From Apium graveolens (Eukaryota; Streptophyta; Magnoliopsida; Apiales; Apiaceae): a DNA stretch of 64,000 nt. The position numbers and the translations under genes were made by a program. How positions within the stretch are numbered: position 1 is the first letter of the stretch; every line of letters begins with the position of its first letter. Location of the stretch: NCBI RefSeq assembly GCF_009905375.1, contig NC_133650.1, forward strand, positions 67,459,669 to 67,523,668. The letters run 5' to 3'. Of the stretch, positions 11,150 to 21,651 are shown one piece after another. The notes beneath the pieces were generated by a model, which saw only the letters and a program-made list of their open reading frames with translations, searched no databases and had not been told where the DNA came from.

Positions 11150-12723
11150 TGTTTATTTCGAATTATATTATGCAAATATTGTTTTCCCTATTCTCAGTTT
11201 AGAATCGATAAACATATCGCTGAATTAAATAATTCTGTTTATGCAAGTATTCCCGAACTTTCTTTTAAATACTGCAAATATTTATTCGCTCCTATTCTAA
11301 GTTCAGAATAGTTAACTATTTTACATTTCGCTGCAATTACTCTTATTTATGCAAGTTCCTTTCACTATTATTTCTTTATCATCGATGGCTCTCTTGAGCA
11401 AGTACCCAAAGTGATTTGACTTCAAAATACTCCACGGACTGGATGGTTACTATATATATATATATAAGGACCAGTGATGAGCTGGATCCTATGGGCCGAA
11501 GATGGACCGGACCCTTTAGGCCATAGTTGCCTGAGTACTCCTAATGTTGGTTGGGTCTATGCAGTTGGGTATAGATCCGCACTATCTCCTGACTGATCAG
11601 CAGGTTATAGTGCATATGTTGGTTTCTAGTGTTCAGTCCAATTTATTGTTGTTCGCCATTAATGGCATTCCCTCTTGAAGTAAAATGTGATTATGGGTTA
11701 AAGTTATTCTTTCTTAGCCCTCAGTTTCGGGAAATTACAGTGTTTATAAATGAATTCGAGGTTCAGAGTGTTGCTGCAGCATTTGTTGCTCAGTGATATT
11801 TAGAATCTTGAATGAATTGGGATTTTCTTAATTATTCAACCCGTCCTTATCAGGCTGGTTTAGCAGGCTAAGTCTATGGAAACTTAGTCGATAATGATGG
11901 ATACTGAATAGTTAGGAATTTCTTGAACGTTAATAAGTCTTAATTTCAAGAGTTCGGTTTTGAGTAAAGTTTATGATTCATTCCATGATCATTGTTTCAT
12001 GTTATTGTGGTTTACCATATTTCCGTAAACACTGTTTTTACGAGTTTTATTCTCGTCAAGATTCAAAGTATTGCTGAAGCATGTCGCTCAAGAATATCAA
12101 AATGGTTTTGAATACAATTAAGGAATCAATTCTGGGGTTCCTTAACTAAAGTTTTATGATTCAGCAATTATGATTTTTAAATGTTCTGCGCTGATGCAGA
12201 TGTCGGTTTTATATCAAAACGACCCTATATATGTTATAATTAACTTGCTGAGCATTTCTTCCGCTCATACTTGCCTGTTTTCAAATTTAACCTCCAGTGA
12301 GGATTAGCTTGCGCTGTTTAGCTGCGTAATTCGAGGAAGCAAAGAAGAAGCTTTTGGAAGGTGGTTGGTCCAGGGTTTGCGGACTAGTGTAAGTTTTATT
12401 ATGTAAAGTTGTTTATATTATATTATATTATAGTTGTGTATTTTATTTAGGCCTAGTATACTTCATTTCGAAGTTATACTAGCGGGTTAAGTTTGGATAT
12501 TGAGAATTATTGAAAAGAGTTTTAAAAGAAAGTGAAAAAATTTATTTGTGGAATTTGGATATCTTGTTTCTAGAACTGTAACCTTAAAAGATCTTGGATT
12601 AGTTGGGGTCATTTATGTTAAATATCTTCCGCTGGCATTTATTATTTGATTTAACAGGTTATTTTGGATTGAGGTTTCATAGTGACGACCAAATCCTCTG
12701 ACCCCGGATTTGGGGTCGTTACA

Positions 12724-12738
12724 GGTTGGTATCAGAGC
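12724..12738 (+). other. Primer-binding site, initiator tRNA-Met type (LARD)
   Basis: GGTTGGTATCAGAGC directly follows the LTR end. TGGTATCAGAGC complements the 3' end of plant initiator tRNA-Met and is the usual PBS of Tekay-type and copia elements. Its presence shows the element could prime reverse transcription. Confidence 0.9.
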
Positions 12739-14108
12739 TGAGGTTATAGTAAACTAGAAACGAGAGTGTGTAGGAGTGTGTATAGCTATGTGAGGACGTT
12801 TGAGCTCATATCGAGTTCCTGTTGGACTATCGGATATAGTACCAATGAGTAAGTTAAGATAAGGCGTATTCGTTTGAGATGGTTGTGCTGAGCTGGATGG
12901 AACTCCTGGCAGTTGCAAAACTTCTATTGTGGAATCTTTCGAGACTACGATTTGACGATGATGAAGATTATCGATATCCTTAAAACATGAAGAAGTGTCT
13001 AGAATCGGACGACGAGTCAACAGGATAGTTCAAATTGAAGATAAATATTAAGACTTTGGCAATACCTTCTCTTTCTATAATTTCTTTTGGCTTCTCTCAT
13101 AAAGAGGTATCTGTTAGAGGATATATTCCCTAACACTCATTTTCAATCATATATGTGTTTTAAATATGCCAGAGGCTGTCGTGAAGCCTATTTTTCAGGT
13201 TTTGATAGCTCTGTCAAGTTATTATAATTTAAATTCCACTTTTCTTATTTGGTGGATAGTTTCTTGGTGATGTGACACCAATTGCTCATTTGGTGTCAGA
13301 ATTTTGTTCTCTGGATTTCATTTCCTTCATAAATATCAACTTTAAAATCTTTTCATTTTTATTCATTTGATTTTGGATTCCTTTGATATTCTTTTATTCT
13401 GACTGAGATGAACAACCTTAACTATAAGGGACACAAGGTATACTTGTCTGTGTGATAGGAGTTGGATGGGACGCCATCACTTGTGTGTATTGTGAATACA
13501 TGAAGGTTAATAACCTTTAGTAGTGTCTTAATTTGGACACGCAATACCAAGTTTGTTTGATCATATTGATCTCTCAGTTATTCTCTTATTTCAACAATAC
13601 TTTTTCTCAAATTCAGATTTTGGTCCCGTTATGGCATCAGATTCTTTTCTTTTTGAAACTCCATGATTTTATCATTCCAAATATTCGAAGGTATGCCAAT
13701 CAAGTTAAGCTGAGTTATTTTGGTCAAGTCAAAGTAAAGCGATGTGATGAAATTACCAAGGACGACAGTGGACTGTAATGCGATTAAAATATTAGTGGCA
13801 TATACCGAAGTCAATCTGTTTCTTTATTTCTCTCTTTATCTATCTTTATTTTCTTCTCTCTATCTTTCTCTCTATTTTTCTTTCTCGCGATCAGTAAAAA
13901 GTGATTCTATTGAAGAATTGGTCAAAGGATGTAGACGGAACAGTGGTACACAGTGAAGCTCCTATAAAAGTTTTATCATACAAAGAATACAAGATTTATT
14001 TGAGATTATGGAAAACTGGAAGTATTTGGGAATGGAAAGTTGGTTAGAAAACCCTTAGTGCTTTCTTCTGCTGATTCCGAGGACGGAATCCTTATAAGCT
14101 GGGTAGAT
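12739..14108 (+). other. LARD internal domain, non-coding
   Basis: About 1.37 kb with no reading frame resembling gag or pol on either strand; the longest open frames (12754-13020 minus, 13533-13778 plus) show no domain. It is CT-rich in places (13825-13890, repeats of TCTTT/TCTCT). The last bases before the LTR (TTATAAGCTGGGTAGAT) are in the place of the polypurine tract but only weakly purine-rich. A packaging signal would be expected near the PBS; none can be named from sequence alone. Confidence 0.75.
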
Positions 14109-15329
14109 TGTAATATCCCATATTTTCAGATATTATCATTATTATTATTTGGAATTATTTATGTGATTTTATGTGAATTTTGGTGAATTATCTGATAAGT
14201 GGAATTGATGTTTGGGTGTTTATACGTGATATTATTTGAGTATTTGAATTTTTATATGTCCAGAATAAAATATAGATAATTGTGATATTTTTCTGGTAAT
14301 TTTTGGAGTGTTATATGATTTTATAATGATTTATGTATTATTAATTATTTTCTGAATAATTACCAAAATTATTTTATAAAGCCGGGAATCATCCGACTTC
14401 AACCGTTTTCGCGTTTTTACAACCCGAAACTCTTCCGAAAACTCCTTCCTAACCTAATCTGATAATTCCGGACATTTTCCGTGTTTTAACTTTTTCGATC
14501 CGGATTACGGTTTGACCCGTGCGCGGCCCGGCGCAATATTTTCGATACGATGGTTATTTCGGTAATCAATAAAACCCGTATTTTCGGGAGACGAGATATT
14601 TTTACGTTATTTTCGTATATAGTATTTTATAAAAATCCCGGTTTTGATGATTATTCAAGTATGGTATTAAATTGTATCATTTTTATAGTTACTTAGCAGC
14701 TAAGTAATCTATTTTCGGATATTTATTTGCATAAATACTTGGATTGTCTCTAAAATTGTTTTTATGGTTTTATAATTACAATAATTATATTTGGGATTTT
14801 ATAAAATTTAGAAATCAATATTTCATCAATTATTTAGCCCTGTATGATTTTTAGATTTCATTTATTTGTAAAATCCGTATTTAATTCCAAAATTCTTCAA
14901 AAATTATGAAACTCATATTTATTTAAGTTTGAAATATTCTGAGAATTTCAAAATTATTTTGGGAATTTTTAGGATTAATTTTAACCGCGCGTTGAATCGT
15001 TTAATTGATAAAAGCGGGTATAAATTGCGTTTCAAAAATTATTTTAAAATTTCGAAATTTATGTTTTTATAAACTTCGGGATATTTGTAACATTTTAAGA
15101 CTATTTTTGTGATTTTATGAATTTGTTTCAAGTGCAGCTCGGTTCGTTAAATTGTGTAATGCGGGTATAACGCGCAAGTCAAAAATGCTTTAAAAATTAT
15201 AAAAATTTTATTTTATTAGTTTTTAATTATTCTGAGAATTTTAGAATTTGTTTGGTAATTTTCTGATTTTATTTACCGGCGCGTTTATTCGATAAGTTGA
15301 GAAATGCGGGGCAAAACAAAATTTTCAGA

Positions 15330-15337
15330 TATAAATA
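15330..15337 (+). promoter_or_regulatory. TATA box of LARD 3' LTR promoter (candidate)
   Basis: Same TATAAATA as at 9494. Transcription from this LTR would read rightward into E2 protease/gag in the antisense direction. Confidence 0.5.
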
Positions 15338-16849
15338 AGGATATGTTGCTGTGATCTGTTAAAAAAAAAAAAAAAAAAATGAGAAAACGTGGCAGGAGGC
15401 CACCACCCCCACCTGCCACCCCTGTAAACAAAACCCCCCTCCCTTATTTCCCTACGCATCAGACCCCCACCCCTGTCTCTCTCTTCTCTGCTTCACTTCT
15501 ATCTCCTCTGTATATACTTTTTAATTTTCAAAAATTCATATCTTACAAACCGTTCATCCAAATTTCAATTATTATATATATAAACGATCAGCGTTTCGAT
15601 ACCTACGCATAGGTATATATATTGCAAGGTTTTGAGAAGAAAAATTGCGGGGCATATTTTCGTTATATTTCCGTTTTAATTTATTTTCGGGGCATAGAAA
15701 AAGAGTTTGGAGGCGGTGATTACTCCAAATGGCATCTCAGCATGTATATGTCTATGGCTATTAATTTCGGATTTTTCTGGAGATATTTTCCGGACATCAG
15801 ATTTTCTCTTCGGGTTGATCAGAATTTATTTTGGGTAACGATTCCGAAATTCCGCCTTCGTACTTGTATATATTATAGCATGTTAGTGTTTATATATTTA
15901 TTTCATAATTTTTAGAAATTGTTGGAGAAGTCACTTTTGGTCCGAGTTTTGGTTCAGGTGGCCGTGTTATTCATTTCTGGAGTGTTTATACGCGTAAATA
16001 TAAATTATTGTGTTGATTGTTGTTGGTTGTGTCGATATGATATCGACTGGCAGTCCGAGAAATAGAGGAGGTGCTGTCCAATTTCCAAGAAAATATTATT
16101 TTAAATTATTTTACAGGCTCAATAATTCTTATAAAATTATTTCGAGTGTTCGAGCACTATTATTTAGTTATAAATAATTCGGAGACCTGTTTTAATTCCG
16201 AAAAAATGTTCAAAAATTCATATTAAATAAACCGTTCGTCCGTTTAATACGAAACGAACGCCTCTACACTCAGAAAAATATTCCGCTTTCATTAAAAATA
16301 CTTTCGAGACCCAAATTCTTTTGTTTTGAAAGGTCGCTTGTTTTACAAGTCATTCTGAGTCGATTTTTGATCGATAAATCATATTTTTGACCCGATTCAG
16401 TTTAAAACGTACCTAGTCGAATGTTTTGGCGAGACGAGTCATGTGTTATATGAATTATATGATACGTGGATTATGTGCTTACGTGCTATGTGAATTATGT
16501 GCATATGTGGGTCAAGATTCCTGTGTTTGGCTGATATAATTATGTGTAGGCTATCGTATGGGTAGACGATAGGCTTTTGACGCGTAATTCGTCGAGTGGT
16601 TATCGATTAGACAATTAAAGTTCTATATTTTAATTATAGATGCGGATCTCTCGAGTTGATCAGGACAAGACGTTGGATAAGGAATGAGATGGAATGGTAT
16701 TGGGTATCTGGCTTCTAGCAATCGCAGGAACAGCATATCGGTGAAGTGTTGAAAAGAAAGACGGTGATACTTTAAGACAGAATGTCAGAATAGATGCGTC
16801 ATTGCGGGTGTGACTAACTGCTAAAACCCAAAGGCAAGTATTTCTATCA

Positions 16850-16982
16850 TCACTTATTGTTCAAGTGATCTTTATTTTGAATCGTATCATGCAAGTACAC
16901 TAACCTCACTTATCATTCAAGTGACGTTTAATTCGATTCATATTATGCAAGTAACCCCTGACTTCACTTATCATTCAAGTGA
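16850..16982. repeat. Three 57-bp tandem hairpin units (LARD 3' LTR)
   Basis: Second copy of the array at 11017-11149, offset 5833 bp, identical as far as I compared. Confidence 0.8.
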
Positions 16983-18558
16983 TGTTTATTTCGAATTATA
17001 TTATGCAAATATTGTTTTCCCTATTCTCAGTTTAGAATCGATAAACATATCGCTGAATTAAATAATTCTGTTTATGCAAGTATTCCCGAACTTTCTTTTA
17101 AATACTGCAAATATTTATTCGCTCCTATTCTAAGTTCAGAATAGTTAACTATTTTACATTTCGCTGCAATTACTCTTATTTATGCAAGTTCCTTTCACTA
17201 TTATTTCTTTATCATCGATGGCTCTCTTGAGCAAGTACCCAAAGTGATTTGACTTCAAAATACTCCACGGACTGGATGGTTACTATATATATATATATAT
17301 AAGGACCAGTGATGAGCTGGATCCTATGGGCCGAAGATGGACCGGACCCTTTAGGCCATAGTTGCCTGAGTACTCCTAATGTTGGTTGGGTCTATGCAGT
17401 TGGGTATAGATCCGCACTATCTCCTGACTGATCAGCAGGTTATAGTGCATATGTTGGTTTCTAGTGTTCAGTCCAATTTATTGTTGTTCGCCATTAATGG
17501 CATTCCCTCTTGAAGTAAAATGTGATTATGGGTTAAAGTTATTCTTTCTTAGCCCTCAGTTTCGGGAAATTACAGTGTTTATAAATGAATTCGAGGTTCA
17601 GAGTGTTGCTGCAGCATTTGTTGCTCAGTGATATTTAGAATCTTGAATGAATTGGGATTTTCTTAATTATTCAACCCGTCCTTATCAGGCTGGTTTAGCA
17701 GGCTAAGTCTATGGAAACTTAGTCGATAATGATGGATACTGAATAGTTAGGAATTTCTTGAACGTTAATAAGTCTTAATTTCAAGAGTTCGGTTTTGAGT
17801 AAAGTTTATGATTCATTCCATGATCATTGTTTCATGTTATTGTGGTTTACCATATTTCCGTAAACACTGTTTTTACGAGTTTTATTCTCGTCAAGATTCA
17901 AAGTATTGCTGAAGCATGTCGCTCAAGAATATCAAAATGGTTTTGAATACAATTAAGGAATCAATTCTGGGGTTCCTTAACTAAAGTTTTATGATTCAGC
18001 AATTATGATTTTTAAATGTTCTGCGCTGATGCAGATGTCGGTTTTATATCAAAACGACCCTATATATGTTATAATTAACTTGCTGAGCATTTCTTCCGCT
18101 CATACTTGCCTGTTTTCAAATTTAACCTCCAGTGAGGATTAGCTTGCGCTGTTTAGCTGCGTAATTCGAGGAAGCAAAGAAGAAGCTTTTGGAAGGTGGT
18201 TGGTCCAGGGTTTGCGGACTAGTGTAAGTTTTATTATGTAAAGTTGTTTATATTATATTATATTATAGTTGTGTATTTTATTTAGGCCTAGTATACTTCA
18301 TTTCGAAGTTATACTAGCGGGTTAAGTTTGGATATTGAGAATTATTGAAAAGAGTTTTAAAAGAAAGTGAAAAAATTTATTTGTGGAATTTGGATATCTT
18401 GTTTCTAGAACTGTAACCTTAAAAGATCTTGGATTAGTTGGGGTCATTTATGTTAAATATCTTCCGCTGGCATTTATTATTTGATTTAACAGGTTATTTT
18501 GGATTGAGGTTTCATAGTGACGACCAAATCCTCTGACCCCGGATTTGGGGTCGTTACA

Positions 18559-18563
18559 CATAC
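18559..18563. repeat. Target-site duplication CATAC, right copy (LARD)
   Basis: Matches 8268-8272. The E2 protease-to-RT coding sense is restored in register when the insertion and one CATAC are set aside. Confidence 0.95.
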
Positions 18564-19074
18564 AACTGGATTATCTTCTATTCTGGGACTTCCCTTATTT
18601 ATATCTAATACGTAGGCTATATACATTTCACATCCTTGTCGAAGCAATCGTTTGGTTTGCATTATCGTCAGAAATTTCTTTCGATATTTTTCGCCTTTGA
18701 ACATTACCGTTGCATTTTCTGCGGTTCACAATTTTACTTTCTTGTTCGCACAATCGATCTGGGCATTACGACAAGCTAACCAATCCATTCCCAAAATAAC
18801 GTCAAATTCTCCTAATTTAAAAGGAATCAGGTCTATGGAAAAATGATGTCCGACTATTTAGATATCACACGCAGGACACACGCGATCTACCGGAACTTGG
18901 TCGTCATTCGCTAATTTTATAATTAACGTCTCGCCCAACCATTGAGTTTCACAATGTAGCTTATCAAGGAATTATTCAGAAAAAAAAGATCGTGTAGCTC
19001 CAGAATCAATTAGTACTTTTGAATTTACTGAATTCACAAAAATCGTACCTGCAATCACACTAGGACTCTACACG
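18564..19074 (-). pseudogene. E2 retropepsin-type aspartic protease (broken)
   Basis: The protease would cleave the Gag-Pol polyprotein. The active-site motif VLIDSGATRSFFSE lies at about 18980-19022, followed by the flap-side motif FDVILGMDWL near 18780-18815. Stops fall directly after SFFSE, near 18860 and near 18742. The segment runs from the gag zinc knuckles (right) to the LARD insertion (left), where the link to RT begins (motif DINKGSPRIEDNPVV). Confidence 0.88.
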
Positions 19075-20248
19075 GCTTCTTTCATTATCATGTTGAAAGT
19101 CCTTGCTCTGGGTTGATTAGGCTGCGGTGGAGGAGGTAATGCCAACACTTTAGGAATACTGGCTGTCATTGCTGGTCCTCTGCAATCCCTTGCGACATGT
19201 CCTTTCTTTCCACATTTGAAGCAAGTAATTTCTGTTTTTACCACTGAACATTCATTAGAATATTATCCCTTCTGCTTACATTTGAAACACGTCATATTTG
19301 CCTTGATATAAAAGCTGGTATGTTTCCGACCATAAGTCTTGCAGTACGACACTGGGACTGTGACAATCCCCTGCTGGCTGAGAGCTTGGAAGCGATTACC
19401 TGCTTGCTGGTTGCCTTGTCCTACTCTTTTAAAATTCATATTTGTCCGGGCTTGAAATCCCGACTTCCTACTAGAGCGGTTTTGGAAACTTCCATGTCCT
19501 CTATCCTTTTGGAATCTTTCGCTTTCTCCCACAATAATCAGGGCTTTCAGGACCACAGCGGTATAAGTCGTCAATTCAAAAACTGCAATTTGGCCGCGGA
19601 TCCACGGTCGTACTCCTTCTTGAAATCTTTGGACTCATTTTTCCTCAGTATCAACTTGTTCTGGAACAAATCTAGCCAATTCAGTAAACTTGGCTTCATA
19701 TTCTGTCACGGACATACTTCCCTGCTTCAGTTCCAATAACTTGATCTGCATCTGATTCTTCATATAGCGAAGAAAATGTTTCTCTAAAAACAGCTCTTTA
19801 AATCTATCCCAGGTTATAATATCTTCATCTTCTAAAGCTTTTCTAGATTTCCACGGATTATTTGCTTCTCCTTTTAAAAAGTAACTAGCAAAATCATTCT
19901 TTTGGTCTTCACCTACTTTTACAAGCGCAAACGCATTCTCTATTTCTTTCAACCAAGTGGTAGCCTTAATAGGATCTGCGGTTCCCTCAAATTCTGGAGG
20001 CTTAACCGACTGAAACTACTTGAAAGTAACAACGGGTATAGCTGGTGGTATCTGAGGTTCAGGATGAGGTGGTTGTTGTAACATTTTTTGCTGAATCTGT
20101 TGCTTCTATTGCTGCTGTTGCTGCATCTGTTGTTGCATCATTACCATTTATTGTTGCATCAGATGGAACATTTGGTTCATGGTATCATTGGTTTGTTTTC
20201 TAAGTTGCTGTTGGAGGTTTCAGTTCTAGTCTTTCTCTTTGGTGCCAT
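19075..20248 (-). pseudogene. E2 gag (broken)
   Basis: Gag forms the particle and binds the RNA. An ATG at 20248 opens a basic N-terminus (MAPKRKTRT), followed after a frameshift by a Met/Gln-rich stretch (20080-20190). The retrotransposon gag core lies around 19950-19560 (motifs WLKEIENAF, RFKELFLEKHF, LLELKQGSMSVTEYE). Three zinc knuckles follow: the first has Tyr at two Cys positions, the second has a stop where His is expected (near 19262), the third is intact (CFKCGKKGHVARDC, near 19190-19232). Further stops at 19634 and 19080. Counterpart of the E3 gag at 50558-52177. Confidence 0.88.
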
Positions 20249-20715
20249 TTTCTGATAATAAAACAAGTAATTCATTTTTAACATTTTATTAAACAATTGA
20301 CAGAAAATAAGGGAACAATTTATCCTGTATTAACAAAAATTTAAATAATGATTTACGGAAGAAAACAATTTGCTTAATATAAAAACAGGAAATTTAAACA
20401 ATTAACCGAAATGGTTTTTTTGGTATACAGAATTTAAAGTATGGAAAACTGTAAAATAATAAGGTAAATGTAAATGCTGCAAAACTGTAAAGACTGAAAT
20501 TTAAATAAAAAAGAAAAATTTGAAAAAGTTCATTTTATATATAACACCAGCCTCAGGTGTGGATGCTTGATACAAAAAGTCTCGGTCAACTGTCATGGCT
20601 GCTGGTACAAGTTAAGCTAACTACTACACACATACATCACTAACCATACTATACTAGTTGCATCTATCTACATCAGTCACCTATACTACACATTTAGTCT
20701 TCTGTGGTCAGAATC
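20249..20715 (-). other. E2 leader between the leader ORF and gag
   Basis: About 470 bp, A-rich on the plus strand, without a supported gene. It lies between the end of the leader ORF (20716) and the gag ATG. Confidence 0.6.
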
Positions 20716-21459
20716 TCACAATCCCGGCGGAATACGCCTCAGCTCATCTCGGAGTACCTGAATAACTGTCTGTGCCAGACGAAAAACCCTATAAAACTCC
20801 ACAAACAAAGGCGGCCCGTCATGTGTCAGGGCATCTAACTCAAAAGTAGCGCTCATCAAGGTGGACTGTAGCCTCTGTCTCACCATATAATCCGGCTGAA
20901 GTGTAGCTAATGGTCCTCGGTCTCTCTGATTAAACAAATGTATAATCTCCCTACACTGGGATCTCCAGTACTCAGCATCCTCTCTCACAATATTGTAATC
21001 ATGATACGGTACCATGTATGGCTGTGCAACATGACCTACTGACTCATGCGACGGAACTCTCTGCATCCCTGCAGCACCCTGCTGTGGTAACCCCAACTGT
21101 AACTCTATATCATGCTCACCCATACCCTCAACGGGAACCATCTGGAATGTCTCTGGCTCTGGGGCATGCACCTGAATAGGAGGTAACACTGTTGGTGGTA
21201 AAAGCTCTGGCTCAACCTCTGGCATAAACTGATGCTCTATAGGAAGTGGAGGTGGAAGCATCGGCTCAAAGAACTCTAGTGGATCAAACATCTATAAAAG
21301 ATCAGGAATCAGATCTGGCACTGGTGGTGCTGGCTCCTAGGGCAATAGTGAAGGAGGTGGAAGAGGTGGAAACATGTACTCAGACACTGGTGAAATGACT
21401 GGTGCAACTGGTCCTGTAATTGTCCTCTCAGATGAACCTGAATAACCTGACGACGCCAT
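20716..21459 (-). pseudogene. Leader ORF of E2, between PBS and gag (two internal stops)
   Basis: Not a known gene. From an ATG at 21459 one frame runs 248 codons to the stop at 20716, broken only by two TAG codons near 21338 and 21293; the last 191 codons are fully open. The N-terminal half is Pro/Glu-rich (PMLPPPLPIEH, LLPPTVLPP). The C-terminal half is predicted helical and ends with AQTVIQVLRDELRRIPPG. The E3 leader ORF (52490-52888) ends similarly (SQYVIQMVADELQSI; 8 of 15 positions identical). Shared position and sequence in two diverged families argue for a real leader protein. Function unknown. Confidence 0.6.
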
Positions 21460-21635
21460 CTGATAATATACCAAAAAAGAAAAATGGTCACTGAATAATC
21501 CTAAAACTTATACTTTCTTATTCTAATCTGATCTAAATCCTAACACTACTCTTCCTATTTGACTATTCCTGTCCTATGTGATCTCCCTATCTTATCCTAA
21601 CCCTAATGTTCTTATTTTCAGGGACCAAACCTACA

Positions 21636-21651
21636 GCTCTGATGCCAAGCC
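21636..21651 (-). other. Primer-binding site of E2 (tRNA-Met type, one mismatch)
   Basis: The minus strand reads GGCTTGGCATCAGAGC directly after the 5' LTR end. It differs from TGGTATCAGAGC by one base (C for T), as expected for an old copy. Confidence 0.85.

Larger units (their letters stand above)
8273..12723 (+). repeat. LARD 5' LTR (4451 bp)
   Basis: Differences noticed from the 3' LTR are two base changes (9475 A versus 15311 G; 10528 T versus 16361 C), the A-tract length (22 versus 19) and the TA-repeat length (8 versus 9 units). Features inside: TATA box (9494), an A22 tract (9525-9546) followed by a C-rich then CT-rich leader-like stretch, a hairpin (10718-10739), 57-bp repeats (11017-11149), a TA microsatellite (11451-11466). 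The two open frames present in both LTRs (9546-9779 and 9789-10082) have no family resemblance and are kept only because the LTRs are near-identical. Confidence 0.95.
8273..18558 (+). mobile_element. LARD: complete non-autonomous LTR retrotransposon (10.3 kb)
   Basis: Two direct LTRs of 4451 bp (8273-12723) and 4450 bp (14109-18558) start TGTAATATCCC and end GTCGTTACA. They flank an internal region of only 1385 bp with a tRNA-Met PBS but no gag or pol. It is bounded by CATAC duplications. Long LTRs with a non-coding interior define a large retrotransposon derivative (LARD), which must be moved by proteins supplied in trans. Inserted in the E2 pol. Orientation is given by the PBS at 12724. Confidence 0.93.
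14109..18558 (+). repeat. LARD 3' LTR (4450 bp)
   Basis: Near-identical direct repeat of 8273-12723. It keeps the same TATA box, A-tract, hairpins and microsatellite, the latter two with slippage length changes. It ends GTCGTTACA at 18558, followed by CATAC. Confidence 0.95.

Noticed and set aside
12754..13020. Minus-strand frame in the LARD interior as a possible protein
   Set aside because: No domain, opposite to the PBS orientation, about the length expected by chance.
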